Source: Hymenobacter sp. BT18 (lineage in GTDB: Bacteria > Bacteroidota > Bacteroidia > Cytophagales > Hymenobacteraceae). From it: a DNA stretch of 64,000 bases. Shown one piece after another: positions 1-8,666 of this stretch. The number at the start of each line of letters is the position of its first letter. Position 1 is the first letter of the stretch. Where the stretch lies: positions 2,396,001 through 2,460,000 of the forward strand of contig NZ_CP050954.1 of the NCBI RefSeq assembly GCF_012273015.1. Direction: 5' to 3'. A model generated the notes under the pieces. That model was not told the DNA's origin and did no database searches. It saw only the letters and a program-made list of their open reading frames with translations. The position numbers were made by a program, and so were the translations under genes.

Positions 1-445
1 GCGGTATGGGTGTGGTGCGCAGCAGCAGGACGCCCGCCAGCAGTACCAGGGGCATAAACTTGGATACGGCGCTGAGGGTGGGCACCATAGCCGAGCGGAA
101 CTGCAGGGCGCTGTAGGCCGTGGCGTGCTGCACGGCGTGGCCACACTCGTGAGCCGCTACGGCGGCGGCGGCGGCACTACGCGCCGCGTACACTTCCTCG
201 CTCAGGTTTACGGTTTTATCGGCGGGGTTATAGTGGTCGGTCAGGCGACCCTCCGTGCTGATAACCCGCACGTCGGTGATGCCATGATCGGCCAGCATCA
301 GCTCGGCAATCTGCTTGCCCGAGAGGCCCGACTGCAGGCCGATCTGCGAGTACTGGCTGAACTTGCTGCGCAAGCGCCACTGAATGATCATGCCGGCGAC
401 GGCAGCCAGGATGAGGATAAGGTAGATGGGACCGGTGGAGTACAT
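1..445 (-). CDS. YugP-type zinc metallopeptidase, C-terminus cut by window edge
   Basis: The start codon is at 445 and the frame runs off the left edge, so only the first 148 codons are present. The protein opens with a short hydrophobic segment (YLILILAAVAGMIIQW) followed by a soluble stretch and the zinc motif HECGHAVQH. Another hydrophobic segment (FMPLVLLAGVLLL) begins at the cut. This order, membrane anchor then HExxH then membrane segments, is that of the YugP/DUF neutral zinc metallopeptidase family (about 225-230 residues). The substrate in Bacteroidota is not known to me. The family call is firm; the biological role is not. Confidence 0.85.
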   Translation of the reverse strand, partial: MYSTGPIYLILILAAVAGMIIQWRLRSKFSQYSQIGLQSGLSGKQIAELMLADHGITDVRVISTEGRLTDHYNPADKTVNLSEEVYAARSAAAAAVAAHECGHAVQHATAYSALQFRSAMVPTLSAVSKFMPLVLLAGVLLLRTTPIP

Positions 446-519
446 GGTTCAGAAAAGAAGAAAGTGAACGGGCCTGAACCAAAGTTGCCTCGTGCCGGTG
501 TGCAAGGCAGATCTTCAGC

Positions 520-1005
520 TCAGCTACCCAGCTGACGGATTCGCTCGACGATACGCGTAGTGCTGTAGCCCGCTACGAGCGGCACGGTGAGTACCTGCCC
601 GCCATTCGCTAACACCACCTCGTGGCCCACAATTCCACTGATAGCGTAGTCGTCGCCTTTTACCAGGATATCGGGCAAAACGGTTTCAATCAGGGACAGC
701 GGGGTTTGCTCGTCAAACAACACCACGGCATCCACAAACAAAAGCGACGCCAGAATGCGCGCCCGTGACATTTCGTCCTGCAAAGGGCGCCCCGGTTTCA
801 GGCAGCTCACGGAGGCATCCGTATTCAGCCCCACCACCAGCCGGTCGCCTAGGTGGCGGGCCTTTTCCAGGTAATCGACGTGGCCCAGGTGGAGCAGGTC
901 GAAACAGCCGTTGGTGAACACGACTTGCTGCCCCTGGGCTTTCCAGTCGGCTACTACGGCCGGCAGTGCTGCGCGGCTCAAAATCTTATCTTGGCTCCAC
1001 ATCAT
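520..1005 (-). CDS. rfaE2: D-glycero-beta-D-manno-heptose 1-phosphate adenylyltransferase-like (RfaE2)
   Basis: A 161-residue cytidylyltransferase-fold protein. The nucleotide-binding signature is TNGCFDLLHLGH at residues 31-42 with its HxGH core, and the carboxy end has YSTTRIVERI, the usual (S/T)T motif. It corresponds to the adenylyltransferase half of E. coli HldE, which activates heptose 1-phosphate for LPS core synthesis; no kinase half is fused. The frame is open further upstream, but that part overlaps the preceding gene and resembles no family. The start at 1005 (or 1014, three codons longer) puts the first strand where the family has it. It lies downstream of the flippase-like gene on the same strand. 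Confidence 0.85.
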   Translation of the reverse strand: MMWSQDKILSRAALPAVVADWKAQGQQVVFTNGCFDLLHLGHVDYLEKARHLGDRLVVGLNTDASVSCLKPGRPLQDEMSRARILASLLFVDAVVLFDEQTPLSLIETVLPDILVKGDDYAISGIVGHEVVLANGGQVLTVPLVAGYSTTRIVERIRQLGS

Positions 1006-1085
1006 AGCTGGCATTGGTAGCTGACCGTCCCGGGCGGCTGACGGAATGTCGGTAAAAATGATGGCAATTGTACTGGCACTCGTCT

Positions 1086-2108
1086 TTACGCATTGGCTAC
1101 GGCCTGACCCGTGCGGCCCGATTTGACCATGCTGGCAACAAAGCTGATGCCGCCCATCAGCACCACCAGCAGCGTTTGGGAGCCGTGCACTACCAGCGCG
1201 TAGGCAATGCCGGCTTCTTTGCTGATGCCATACACCAACAGGGTACTCTGCACCATCAGGTGAAATGCCCCGATGCCGCCCTGCACTGGCATAGCCATGC
1301 CAATAGCCCCAAACGTGAGAACCGCCAAGCCAGCCGCTACGCCCAGCTGGGAAGTACCGGGGAAGGCAAAGAAAGCCAGGTAATCCATCAGGTAGTACAC
1401 CAGCCAGGTGAACAACGTATGAGCCAAAAACAGCCATTTGTTTTCCAGCTTCCGGATACTGAAGATACCTTCCAGCAGCCCGCGCACGAAACGCTCCAGC
1501 TTGTTGAATAAAGCCAGCTTGCGCAGGCGTTCCAAGTTGCGGTAAAGCAGGTAAAGCGTAATGAGCCCGATGAGCAGCAGCAGCCCGCCAGCTACCAGCA
1601 GCGTTTGTTGACTGCGGGCCATAGAATCGTACTTATCCGAGTAGAGACTAAGCACAAAGGACCAGAACCGGTTGAAGTCTACCAGCACCGTGGCCCCAAT
1701 CAGCCCCAGCAGAACCACTACATCTATCACGCGCTCCGTGATGACGGAGCCCAGGGCCACCTGCACGGGTACGCCGCTGGTGCGCCGCAGCACCGAGCAC
1801 CGAATAACCTCGCCCATACGCGGCAAGACCATATTGGCCAGGTAGCCTACCATCATGGCGTGGTATACGTCCCAGTAGCTGGCAGTTTGCCTAGTGTTGG
1901 TGGCGTCGAGCTGCATTTTCCAGCGGTAGGCCCGGCTAAAATAGCCCAGCGCCGACAGTACCATGGTCACGCTCAGCCAGAAGTAGTTGGCCTCGCGCAT
2001 GTATTGCCCCACCAGGCTCAGATCCTGGCCTCGCACGGCGTAGCGCATCAGCACGGCCGAAAAGGCCAGCAGCAGCACATACTTAAGAATATTCAGGAGT
2101 CTTTTCAC
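1086..2108 (-). CDS. Lysylphosphatidylglycerol synthase-like (UPF0104/YbhN) membrane protein
   Basis: A 340-residue integral membrane protein with about seven or eight hydrophobic helices. It resembles the transmembrane flippase part of MprF and the YbhN/UPF0104 proteins, with the polar family stretches GYFSRAYRWK near residue 60 and NMVLPRMGEVIRC near residue 100. There is no cytosolic lysyl-transferase domain, so lysine transfer is not supported. Moving a lipid across the inner membrane is the family-level expectation. It sits upstream of the RfaE2-like gene on the same strand with a gap of roughly 80 bases, so they may be co-transcribed. The substrate is unknown. Confidence 0.8.
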   Translation of the reverse strand: MKRLLNILKYVLLLAFSAVLMRYAVRGQDLSLVGQYMREANYFWLSVTMVLSALGYFSRAYRWKMQLDATNTRQTASYWDVYHAMMVGYLANMVLPRMGEVIRCSVLRRTSGVPVQVALGSVITERVIDVVVLLGLIGATVLVDFNRFWSFVLSLYSDKYDSMARSQQTLLVAGGLLLLIGLITLYLLYRNLERLRKLALFNKLERFVRGLLEGIFSIRKLENKWLFLAHTLFTWLVYYLMDYLAFFAFPGTSQLGVAAGLAVLTFGAIGMAMPVQGGIGAFHLMVQSTLLVYGISKEAGIAYALVVHGSQTLLVVLMGGISFVASMVKSGRTGQAVANA

Positions 2109-2190
2109 CCGATGAACTAATGGCTGTTAGCCGGCTTATGCTGATTTTAGGGCTGCCATTGGGGGCAGGCCCGCTCATTTCAGTGGCTGC

Positions 2191-2538
2191 TTAAATAAGC
2201 CGGTTGTGCTGGTCGGGGAAGATGATGGTGGGCTGGTGCTGCCGGGCGACGGCAAAGTCGATGAGGGCGTAGGAAATGATGATGATGATGTCGCCCACGG
2301 CTACGCGCCGGGCGGCGGGCCCATTCAGGCAGATCATGCCTGAGCCCCGCTCACCCTTAATGGTGTAGGTTTCAAACCGTTCCCCATTGTTCACATTCAC
2401 GATGGTTACTTTCTCATTCTCCACCATGTTGGCGGCATCCAGTAAGTCTTCGTCAATGGTGATGCTGCCGACGTAGTGTAGCTCGGCCTGGGTAACTTTT
2501 ACGCGGTGGATTTTAGACTTAAGAACCTCGATGTGCAT
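2191..2538 (-). CDS. panD: Aspartate 1-decarboxylase
   Basis: A 115-residue pyruvoyl-dependent decarboxylase that makes beta-alanine from aspartate for pantothenate synthesis. The start at 2538 gives [20 protein letters not shown], a canonical PanD beginning. The self-cleavage site Gly24-Ser25 is present in YVGSITID; the serine becomes the pyruvoyl group. The family segment NGPAARR follows. A short run of isoleucine codons (DIIIIIIS) is written with ATG-type triplets on the opposite strand. It lies just downstream of panC on the same strand but has its own clear -7 box (TATCTTTG) about 29 bases before the start. Confidence 0.96.
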   Translation of the reverse strand: MHIEVLKSKIHRVKVTQAELHYVGSITIDEDLLDAANMVENEKVTIVNVNNGERFETYTIKGERGSGMICLNGPAARRVAVGDIIIIISYALIDFAVARQHQPTIIFPDQHNRLI

Positions 2539-2567
2539 GGAAGCCAGGGGAAATGATAGTAGGGCCA

Positions 2568-2575
2568 CAAAGATA
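2568..2575 (-). promoter_or_regulatory. Promoter -7 box of panD
   Basis: TATCTTTG, an exact match to the Bacteroidota -7 consensus TAnnTTTG, ends 29 bases before the panD start. No convincing -33 element is visible. Confidence 0.6.
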
Positions 2576-2622
2576 CAAACTTGTCCCGGCGTGACGGGCG
2601 GAGCAGCCTTCCTACCCCACTC

Positions 2623-3474
2623 CTAACGCTCCACCACCACGTTGTCGATAAGGCGTACGCCCCCCAGCCACGCGGCCAGGCACAGCGCCACGGGGCCGTT
2701 GGCAGGCTGCTCCGGCGCCAGCGGCTGCAGCGTGCGGGCGTCGCTGATGTCGAAGTATTCCAGTTCAATAGCCGGCTGCTGCCGCAGAAAATCCAGGGTT
2801 TGCCGCTGCACTTCGGCTACCGTCTGCTCTTCGTCCACTAGGCGGCGTGCCAGCGTCAGGGCCTGGTATAGATGGGGCGCCACAGCCCTTGCCTCGAGCG
2901 AAAGGCGTCGGTTGCGTGACGACATAGCCAAGCCGTCGGTTTCGCGTACCGTTGGAAAAACCACCAGTTCGAGCGGGAAGCTCAGGTCCTGCACCAGCTG
3001 CCGCACCACGGCCACTTGTTGCAAGTCCTTCTGGCCAAAATAGGCTCGGTGCGGGCGGCTCAGGTGAAACAGCTTGCTTACCACGGTAGCCACACCGTTG
3101 AAGTGCCCGGGCCGGTGTGCGCCCTCCATCACCCGCTCCAGGGTACCGAAATCAAAGCGTAGCAGCGTTGGTTGCGGATACATTTCCTCCACGGTAGGGG
3201 CAAACAAGGCTGTGCAGCCGGTGCCGGCTAATAAAGCCCCGTCCGTTTCGGGCAGGCGCGGGTACAGGCGGAAATCCTCGGGGTTGTTGAACTGGGTGGG
3301 GTTGACGAATATGGTCACCACCACTACGTCATTTTCCTGGGCGGCGGCGCGCACCAGTTGCAGGTGCCCTTCGTGCAGGGCACCCATGGTGGGCACCAGT
3401 CCAATACGTAGCCCGGCGCGCCGCCACGATTCCGTGCGGTCTTGCAACCCGGCTGCGGTTTGCAGAATCTCCAT
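2623..3474 (-). CDS. panC: Pantothenate synthetase (pantoate--beta-alanine ligase)
   Basis: A 283-residue enzyme joining pantoate and beta-alanine with ATP. The nucleotide-binding motif PTMGALHEGH is at residues 28-37, followed by FVNPTQF, and the later FGQKDLQQ segment is the usual KMSKS-like region. The length fits the family. The start at 3474 (MEILQTAAGL) was chosen because the open frame upstream crosses the intergenic promoter area and adds 36 residues with no family match. It forms a pantothenate unit with panD, whose product is its substrate, and is divergent from the glycogen-synthase-like gene. Confidence 0.96.
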   Translation of the reverse strand: MEILQTAAGLQDRTESWRRAGLRIGLVPTMGALHEGHLQLVRAAAQENDVVVVTIFVNPTQFNNPEDFRLYPRLPETDGALLAGTGCTALFAPTVEEMYPQPTLLRFDFGTLERVMEGAHRPGHFNGVATVVSKLFHLSRPHRAYFGQKDLQQVAVVRQLVQDLSFPLELVVFPTVRETDGLAMSSRNRRLSLEARAVAPHLYQALTLARRLVDEEQTVAEVQRQTLDFLRQQPAIELEYFDISDARTLQPLAPEQPANGPVALCLAAWLGGVRLIDNVVVER

Positions 3475-3526
3475 AGACAAACAGGGCCGCTTCGTCGTCG
3501 CAACGGCAACGCTCGGGCGGGTTACA

Positions 3527-3557
3527 TTGAATTTTCGCCTAAAATTGTTTAATTTTG
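3527..3557 (+). promoter_or_regulatory. Promoter of the glycogen-synthase-like gene
   Basis: TTG at 3527-3529 and TAATTTTG at 3550-3557 are separated by 20 bases, matching the Bacteroidota -33/-7 arrangement (TTTG, then TAnnTTTG). The start codon is 45 bases downstream. Confidence 0.6.
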
Positions 3558-3602
3558 TGCATCCAAAAGTGTGTCCTCCCATTAAAAACCCCAGGAAGCT
3601 GT

Positions 3603-4415
3603 ATGTCTAAGCTGAGAATACTCTATGCTGCCACGGAGATTAATCCGTTTTTGCAGACGACCAAGGTAGCGGAGTTTCTGCGGATGCTGCCCCAGGGGAT
3701 GCAGGAAATGGGCATGGAAATTCGGATTTTCGTACCGCGCTTTGGCATTATCAACGAACGTAAGAACCGTTTGCACGAAGTCGTGCGCCTCTCGGGCATC
3801 AACATTGCCGTAGGCGAGGAGGAGAAACCCCTGATTATCAAGGTAGCTTCTATTCCCAACGCCAAGCTGCAGGTATATTTCATCGACAACGAGGACTACT
3901 TCCACCGCAAATCGGTGCTGGTCGATAAAAACAACCAGTTTCACGCCGACAACGATGAGCGCGCTATCTTTTTCTGCAAAGGCGTACTCGAAACCGTGAA
4001 AAAACTCGGCTGGGCCCCCGACATCGTACACTGCAACGACTGGATGACGGGTCTGATTCCGATGTATCTGAAAACTACGTACAAGAAGGACCCGATTTTC
4101 AAAGACGCCAAGTCCATCTTCACGATCTACAACAACGAGTTTGCGCACAAATTCGAGGGGGACATCATCGAGAAGGCCAAGATGCTGGACATTGATGATG
4201 AGATGCTGGAGCAGCTGAAATCGGCTGATTTTGGCGGCTTCATCAAAATTGGCATGCAGTATGCCGACTCCGTCGTGAAATCAGATGAGGATTTCAGCGA
4301 AAATTTGAACGCCCTGTTCAATGAGTACTCCCAGAACCGGTGCATCAGCCAGGTTGCGGCCGATGATACCCTGCTTACTTCTTACTACGCGCTTTATAAT
4401 GAATTGGCCAACTAG
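3603..4415 (+). CDS. Glycogen/starch synthase N-terminal (GT5-like) domain protein
   Basis: A 270-residue protein that matches only the first Rossmann domain of GT5 glycogen synthases: it begins LRILYAATEINPF and contains DIVHCNDWMTGLIP, the family's HxHDW-like segment. The synthase loop KxGGL is changed to TTKVAEFL, keeping Lys21 but losing both glycines, and the whole second domain with the ADP-glucose site is absent. A complete synthase activity is therefore unlikely. I recall short proteins of this kind next to panC in many Bacteroidota, so it appears to be a conserved family and not a recent truncation. Its last bases overlap the start of the DUF4270 gene. Confidence 0.8.
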   Translation: MSKLRILYAATEINPFLQTTKVAEFLRMLPQGMQEMGMEIRIFVPRFGIINERKNRLHEVVRLSGINIAVGEEEKPLIIKVASIPNAKLQVYFIDNEDYFHRKSVLVDKNNQFHADNDERAIFFCKGVLETVKKLGWAPDIVHCNDWMTGLIPMYLKTTYKKDPIFKDAKSIFTIYNNEFAHKFEGDIIEKAKMLDIDDEMLEQLKSADFGGFIKIGMQYADSVVKSDEDFSENLNALFNEYSQNRCISQVAADDTLLTSYYALYNELAN

Positions 4416-5922
4416 GTCCTTCCAGCGGGCAGCAGCCATTTTCTTTTCCGCTTCTGTGCTGCTTACCGCCTGCGAAGACCCGAATGCAGTAGGACTGGAA
4501 CTTCCGGGCTCCACCCCGCTTACCACGGAGTTCAAAGATCTGGCCGTTTCGGCCTCTACCATCCAACAAGACTCGCTGCCCACTACGGGCCGCAACCATT
4601 TTCTGGCCGGCCGGCTGCAAGACGGTGCCTTGGGCACCGTTACGGCGCGCACCTTTCTGGAAACGAAAATAAGCGGGGACTCTATTCCGGCTCTGTTCAC
4701 CGGTGCGCAACTGGACTCGGTGGTGCTTTTCTTTGGGTTCGACTATACCTATGGGCCCACTACCCCCTCTCCCCGCCTTGATGTGTACAAGCTGGCGGCC
4801 CCGTTCGATGAGCGCACCACGTACAACTCTTCCAGTTCCATTCCTACCTCCACGGCGCTGCTGACGGATGCTCCGGCTCAGCTCAACCGGAAACAGTTTG
4901 TGCGGCAGCGGGTGAACCCCACCTCCACCACAGATACCACCACCAAGCGGGTAGCCGTGAGCGTGAACGTGGTTCGCTTGCCGCTGGTGAAAAGCGGCCA
5001 GAGCACGGCTTTCACCACGGCCCTTTTCACGGCCCTGAATACCCCCGGGTTTTCCCAGGCCACCCTTGATAACCTGTTACCGGGTTTGGCCTTGGCACCC
5101 TCGGCTAATTACAAGGGTGGCATTGTCCGCTTTAACCGAACCTCTGCCACCAGGGCAGTAGTATATTACCGGGCCGGCAAAACCAAGCAGCCGGAGGTGC
5201 TCATCAACCGGACCTACACCATTCGCTACGGCAGTGCCGCGCCGGCCAGCTCTACGGGCCAGCCCGACCCTAACGCGCCCCGTTACTTCACGCAGGTAAC
5301 AACCGAACTGGGCGGGCCCCTGGCCTTTCTGCAGTCCGAAGCCGACTCGGTGGCTTCCTCCCGCACCAATGGGTTGACTTATTTACAGGAAGGAACTGGC
5401 ATAGCTACCAAGCTCTACATCAGTGGCTTGAAGGAACTATCCCAGCAGTCCAATATAGTTATCAACCGTGCGGAACTAATCATCCCAGTAAAACCGTATG
5501 CCAACGTGCAGTTTGCCTATCCCAGCCAGGCTTTTCTGTACGAGGTAAACAAGCGAAACCAAGTGTTGGTACGTGACATCAACAACCAGTCGGTTGACCG
5601 CGTGGTGCAGGAAAGCGGATTTTCGCCCGTTTCATCGGGCAACGCGGCTATTGTGCGGTTGAATGATCTTAGCGCTACAAACAAGTATTACAGCGTTCTG
5701 CTTACGAGTTACCTTCAGGCTTATATCACGAATACGCTAGGACCAAAGCCCGAAGGGTTTGTGCTTACTCCGTCGCCACGGCTGCTTTCTACGTTGGTTA
5801 CCGTGCGCGCCAATGGTGATGCAGCGGCCGTAGCCTTGGGAGCGGCGAACAACCTAACCTTAAACCGCGCCGTACTGGACGCCGACAATATTAAGTTGCG
5901 CGTATATTACTCGCGGCTCTAA
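4399..5922 (+). CDS. DUF4270 family lipoprotein
   Basis: A 507-residue predicted lipoprotein. The start at 4399 gives a signal peptide ending in LLTAC with the lipidated Cys25; a longer upstream reading places the signal internally and is rejected. The start overlaps the previous gene by 17 bases, which suggests translational coupling. The body is rich in beta-type sequence and Ser/Thr. It is probably on the outer membrane. The glycogen-synthase-like gene, DUF4270 gene and glmS recur together in this phylum as far as I know. The function is unknown; a surface or envelope role is inferred from the signal. Confidence 0.8.
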   Translation: MNWPTRSFQRAAAIFFSASVLLTACEDPNAVGLELPGSTPLTTEFKDLAVSASTIQQDSLPTTGRNHFLAGRLQDGALGTVTARTFLETKISGDSIPALFTGAQLDSVVLFFGFDYTYGPTTPSPRLDVYKLAAPFDERTTYNSSSSIPTSTALLTDAPAQLNRKQFVRQRVNPTSTTDTTTKRVAVSVNVVRLPLVKSGQSTAFTTALFTALNTPGFSQATLDNLLPGLALAPSANYKGGIVRFNRTSATRAVVYYRAGKTKQPEVLINRTYTIRYGSAAPASSTGQPDPNAPRYFTQVTTELGGPLAFLQSEADSVASSRTNGLTYLQEGTGIATKLYISGLKELSQQSNIVINRAELIIPVKPYANVQFAYPSQAFLYEVNKRNQVLVRDINNQSVDRVVQESGFSPVSSGNAAIVRLNDLSATNKYYSVLLTSYLQAYITNTLGPKPEGFVLTPSPRLLSTLVTVRANGDAAAVALGAANNLTLNRAVLDADNIKLRVYYSRL

Positions 5923-5975
5923 CCCGAACTTTTAGTGCATTTTTGTCGGCTGGTTTGCTGGTAAGGTTTTTGCCT

Positions 5976-5996
5976 GGCCGGGACCGGCCGCTTTTT
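5976..5996 (+). terminator. Possible weak terminator after the DUF4270 gene
   Basis: A short GC hairpin, GGCCG and CGGCC around a four-base loop, is followed by GCTTTTTTC. The stem is only five base pairs, so readthrough into glmS is likely. Confidence 0.35.
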
Positions 5997-6025
5997 TCAG
6001 CTTTCATCCTTCATTTCGAACTCCT

Positions 6026-7861
6026 ATGTGCGGAATTGTAGCATACATTGGGCATCGTGAAGCCTGCCCCATTATCATCAAAGGGTTGCGTCGTCTCGAA
6101 TATCGGGGATATGACTCGGCCGGCGTGGCCCTGCTCAACGGCCAGTTGAGCGTATATAAGAAAAAAGGCAAAGTGGCCGACCTGGAGGCATTTATTGCTG
6201 AGAAGGATACCCACGCCAACATTGGCATGGGCCACACGCGCTGGGCCACCCACGGTGAGCCAAACGACGTGAATGCGCACCCGCACTATTCCACCTCCGA
6301 GCGTATTGCCATTATCCACAATGGCATCATCGAGAACTATGCCGCCCTGAAGCAGCACTTGCAGCAGCAGGGTCACGTGTTCCACTCCGACACGGACACG
6401 GAAGTTTTCGTCAACCTGATTGAGGAAATCCAGAAGCAAAACAGCTGCTCCCTGGAAGAAGCCGTGCGCCTGGCTTTGCACGAAGTTATCGGGGCCTACG
6501 CCATTGTAGTACTCAGCCGCGAAGACCCCAACCAGCTGATTGCCGCTCGCAAAGGCTCCCCCTTGGTTATCGGGGTTGGCAAGGACGAGTTCTTCCTGGC
6601 TTCCGATGCTACGCCCATCATTGAGTACACCAATGAAGTGGTGTATGTGAACGACTATGAGCTGGTAGTTATCAAAGACGGCCAGCTGGAAATCCGTACC
6701 AAGGAAGACGTAAAGCAGACGCCCTACATCCAGACGCTGGAGCTGGAGCTGGACCGCATTGAAAAAGGCGGCTACGAGCACTTCATGCTGAAGGAGATTT
6801 TCGAGCAGCCCCGCTCGATTCTCGATTCCATGCGCGGCCGCCTAGAGCTGGAAGCTGCCCACCTTAACATGGGCGGCGTGCGCGCCTACGAGCGGAAGTT
6901 CGTGAATGCCGACCGCATCATTATTGTGGCCTGCGGTACTTCCTGGCACGCTGGCTTGGTTGCCGAGTACTTGCTCGAAGACCTGGCGCGCATCCCGGTA
7001 GAGGTAGAGTACGCCTCCGAGTTCCGGTACCGCAACCCCGTGATTACGGAGCGCGATATTGTTATTGCCATTTCTCAGTCGGGAGAAACGGCCGATACGC
7101 TGGCGGCTATTGAGCTGGCGAAAAGCCGTGGGGCCACCATCTTTGGTATCTGCAACGTGGTAGGCAGTAGCATTGCCCGCGCCACCGACGCAGGGGCCTA
7201 TACCCACGCCGGCCCCGAAATCGGGGTAGCGTCCACCAAGGCCTTCACGGCTCAGGTAACGGTACTCACGCTGCTGGCCATGATTGTCGGCCACAAGCGC
7301 GGCACCCTCACCGACTCCAAACTGCGTGAGCTAATGGTGGAGCTGAGCAACATTCCGGCTAAAGTTGAGAAAGCACTGCTGCTGAACGACCAGATCGAGC
7401 GGATTTCGGAGACGTTCAAGGACGTGCCGAACTTCCTGTACCTGGGCCGCGGCTACAACTTCCCGGTAGCCCTGGAAGGCGCCCTGAAGCTGAAAGAAAT
7501 CAGCTACATCCACGCCGAAGGCTACCCCGCCGCCGAGATGAAGCACGGCCCCATTGCCCTGATTGACGAGAATATGCCGGTAGTCGTTATTGCGACCAAG
7601 GACAGCTCGTACGAGAAGGTGGTTAGCAACATTCAGGAAGTGAAGGCCCGCAAAGGCCGCATCATTGCCGTAGTGACGGAGGGCGACACCACGATTCCGG
7701 ACATGGCGGAGTTTACCATTGAGGTACCGGCGACGAGCGAAGTGCTGATGCCGCTCGTATCGGTGGTACCGCTGCAGCTGCTCTCCTACCACATTGCCGT
7801 TATGCGTGGCTGCAACGTCGACCAGCCCCGCAACCTGGCTAAGTCGGTGACGGTAGAATAG
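6026..7861 (+). CDS. glmS: Glutamine--fructose-6-phosphate aminotransferase (isomerizing)
   Basis: A 611-residue enzyme that makes glucosamine 6-phosphate, the first committed step to UDP-GlcNAc for peptidoglycan and LPS. It starts MCGIVAYIGH with the catalytic Cys2 of the class II glutamine amidotransferase domain, with GMGHTRWATHG and HNGIIENY following. Two SIS domains fill the second half (CGTSWHAG, SQSGETADT, and later ALEGALKLKEISYIHAEGY). The C-terminus DQPRNLAKSVTVE is the canonical sugar-phosphate-closing tail. Length and motifs are complete. No glmS ribozyme is evident in the 100 bases upstream. Confidence 0.98.
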   Translation: MCGIVAYIGHREACPIIIKGLRRLEYRGYDSAGVALLNGQLSVYKKKGKVADLEAFIAEKDTHANIGMGHTRWATHGEPNDVNAHPHYSTSERIAIIHNGIIENYAALKQHLQQQGHVFHSDTDTEVFVNLIEEIQKQNSCSLEEAVRLALHEVIGAYAIVVLSREDPNQLIAARKGSPLVIGVGKDEFFLASDATPIIEYTNEVVYVNDYELVVIKDGQLEIRTKEDVKQTPYIQTLELELDRIEKGGYEHFMLKEIFEQPRSILDSMRGRLELEAAHLNMGGVRAYERKFVNADRIIIVACGTSWHAGLVAEYLLEDLARIPVEVEYASEFRYRNPVITERDIVIAISQSGETADTLAAIELAKSRGATIFGICNVVGSSIARATDAGAYTHAGPEIGVASTKAFTAQVTVLTLLAMIVGHKRGTLTDSKLRELMVELSNIPAKVEKALLLNDQIERISETFKDVPNFLYLGRGYNFPVALEGALKLKEISYIHAEGYPAAEMKHGPIALIDENMPVVVIATKDSSYEKVVSNIQEVKARKGRIIAVVTEGDTTIPDMAEFTIEVPATSEVLMPLVSVVPLQLLSYHIAVMRGCNVDQPRNLAKSVTVE

Positions 7862-7880
7862 CCCGTAGTAGCTCTACAAC

Positions 7881-7924
7881 AGAAAGGCCGCGCTGAGTTT
7901 CAGCGCGGCCTTTCTCTGTTTTTG
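7881..7924. terminator. Terminator between glmS and the convergent 3HCDH-like gene
   Basis: A perfect 16-bp stem (7881-7896 with 7900-7915, core GGCCGCGCTGA) and a 3-base loop, followed by CTGTTTTTG on the plus strand. It can serve both convergent genes. Confidence 0.85.
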
Positions 7925-7934
7925 TTGTTGATGG

Positions 7935-8603
7935 CTAGCTTAAATCGAATGTTTCGCCCCGGAGGTGCATGGTTTTGAGCAGGGGGCATACTTTGTAGCG
8001 TTCCTCGTGCGTGTCGAGGTAGAGGGATTCCAGTACCTCGTACACCCGACTGATGCCTATGGCATTGGCCCAGGCGAAAGGCCCCTGTGGATAGTTCGTG
8101 CCCAGCTTCATGCCCAGGTCGATGTCCTTTACCGAGGCAGTGCCTTCCTGCAGGGTAAAGCATGCTTCGTTGATGATCATGCAGATGACGCGCGGCGTCA
8201 CGAGCCCCACCCGGTCCTGCACTACTCGGTAGTCGGAGCCCAGAGCCGCACAAACCTCGGCCAGCATTTCCGCGTCGTCCGGGCGCAGGAGGGCTACTTC
8301 CAGCAGGCGGCGGTCAATCAGCGTGGGCAGGCCGCAGAACCCAAACACCGGGCCTAGGGGCGGGGCCTCGCCCTGGAAAAGCTGGGTGAGGCTGTGCGCC
8401 ACGGTGTTGTAGAACAACGGCTGCCGCGGCTGCTCGTAGTGCAGCTCCGGCCAGTCGCGCAGGTCGAAGGCAACGTCGGCCGCGCCAAGGCGGGTGAGCA
8501 GGTCGGGCGCGGCGGCCGGGCAGAAATCGTAGGTATGGGCCGGACCGAACTTGCGGCGCAGCTCTTCTTCCACGTGCCCGCCCTCAACAATGAACAGATG
8601 CAT
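7935..8603 (-). CDS. 3-hydroxyacyl-CoA dehydrogenase C-terminal domain protein
   Basis: A 222-residue protein whose second half matches the helical C-terminal domain of 3-hydroxyacyl-CoA dehydrogenases: IINEACFTLQEG, then DLGMKLGTNYPQGPFAWAN, then VYEVLESLYL and RYKVCPLLKTM. The first 100 residues lack the GxGxxG NAD-binding loop expected of the Rossmann domain, so the catalytic machinery is incomplete. It may bind an acyl-CoA-type ligand without being a dehydrogenase (inference). It is divergent from the ridA-like gene and has a -7 box TATCTTTG 22 bases before its start. Confidence 0.75.
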   Translation of the reverse strand: MHLFIVEGGHVEEELRRKFGPAHTYDFCPAAAPDLLTRLGAADVAFDLRDWPELHYEQPRQPLFYNTVAHSLTQLFQGEAPPLGPVFGFCGLPTLIDRRLLEVALLRPDDAEMLAEVCAALGSDYRVVQDRVGLVTPRVICMIINEACFTLQEGTASVKDIDLGMKLGTNYPQGPFAWANAIGISRVYEVLESLYLDTHEERYKVCPLLKTMHLRGETFDLS

Positions 8604-8625
8604 GAATTTTCAGCTTACTTTGGCC

Positions 8626-8633
8626 CAAAGATA
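8626..8633 (-). promoter_or_regulatory. Promoter -7 box of the 3HCDH-like gene
   Basis: TATCTTTG on the minus strand matches TAnnTTTG exactly. A near match on the plus strand (TTACTTTG, 8613-8620) may drive the divergent ridA-like gene. Confidence 0.55.
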
Positions 8634-8666
8634 GGCTTTCCCCTTCCACGAACTTTCCTTCCTCCC

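Noticed and set aside
2277..2291. Triplet repeat in panD
   Set aside because: It is in frame, codes for isoleucines at a place where the family has strand residues, and cannot shift the reading frame.
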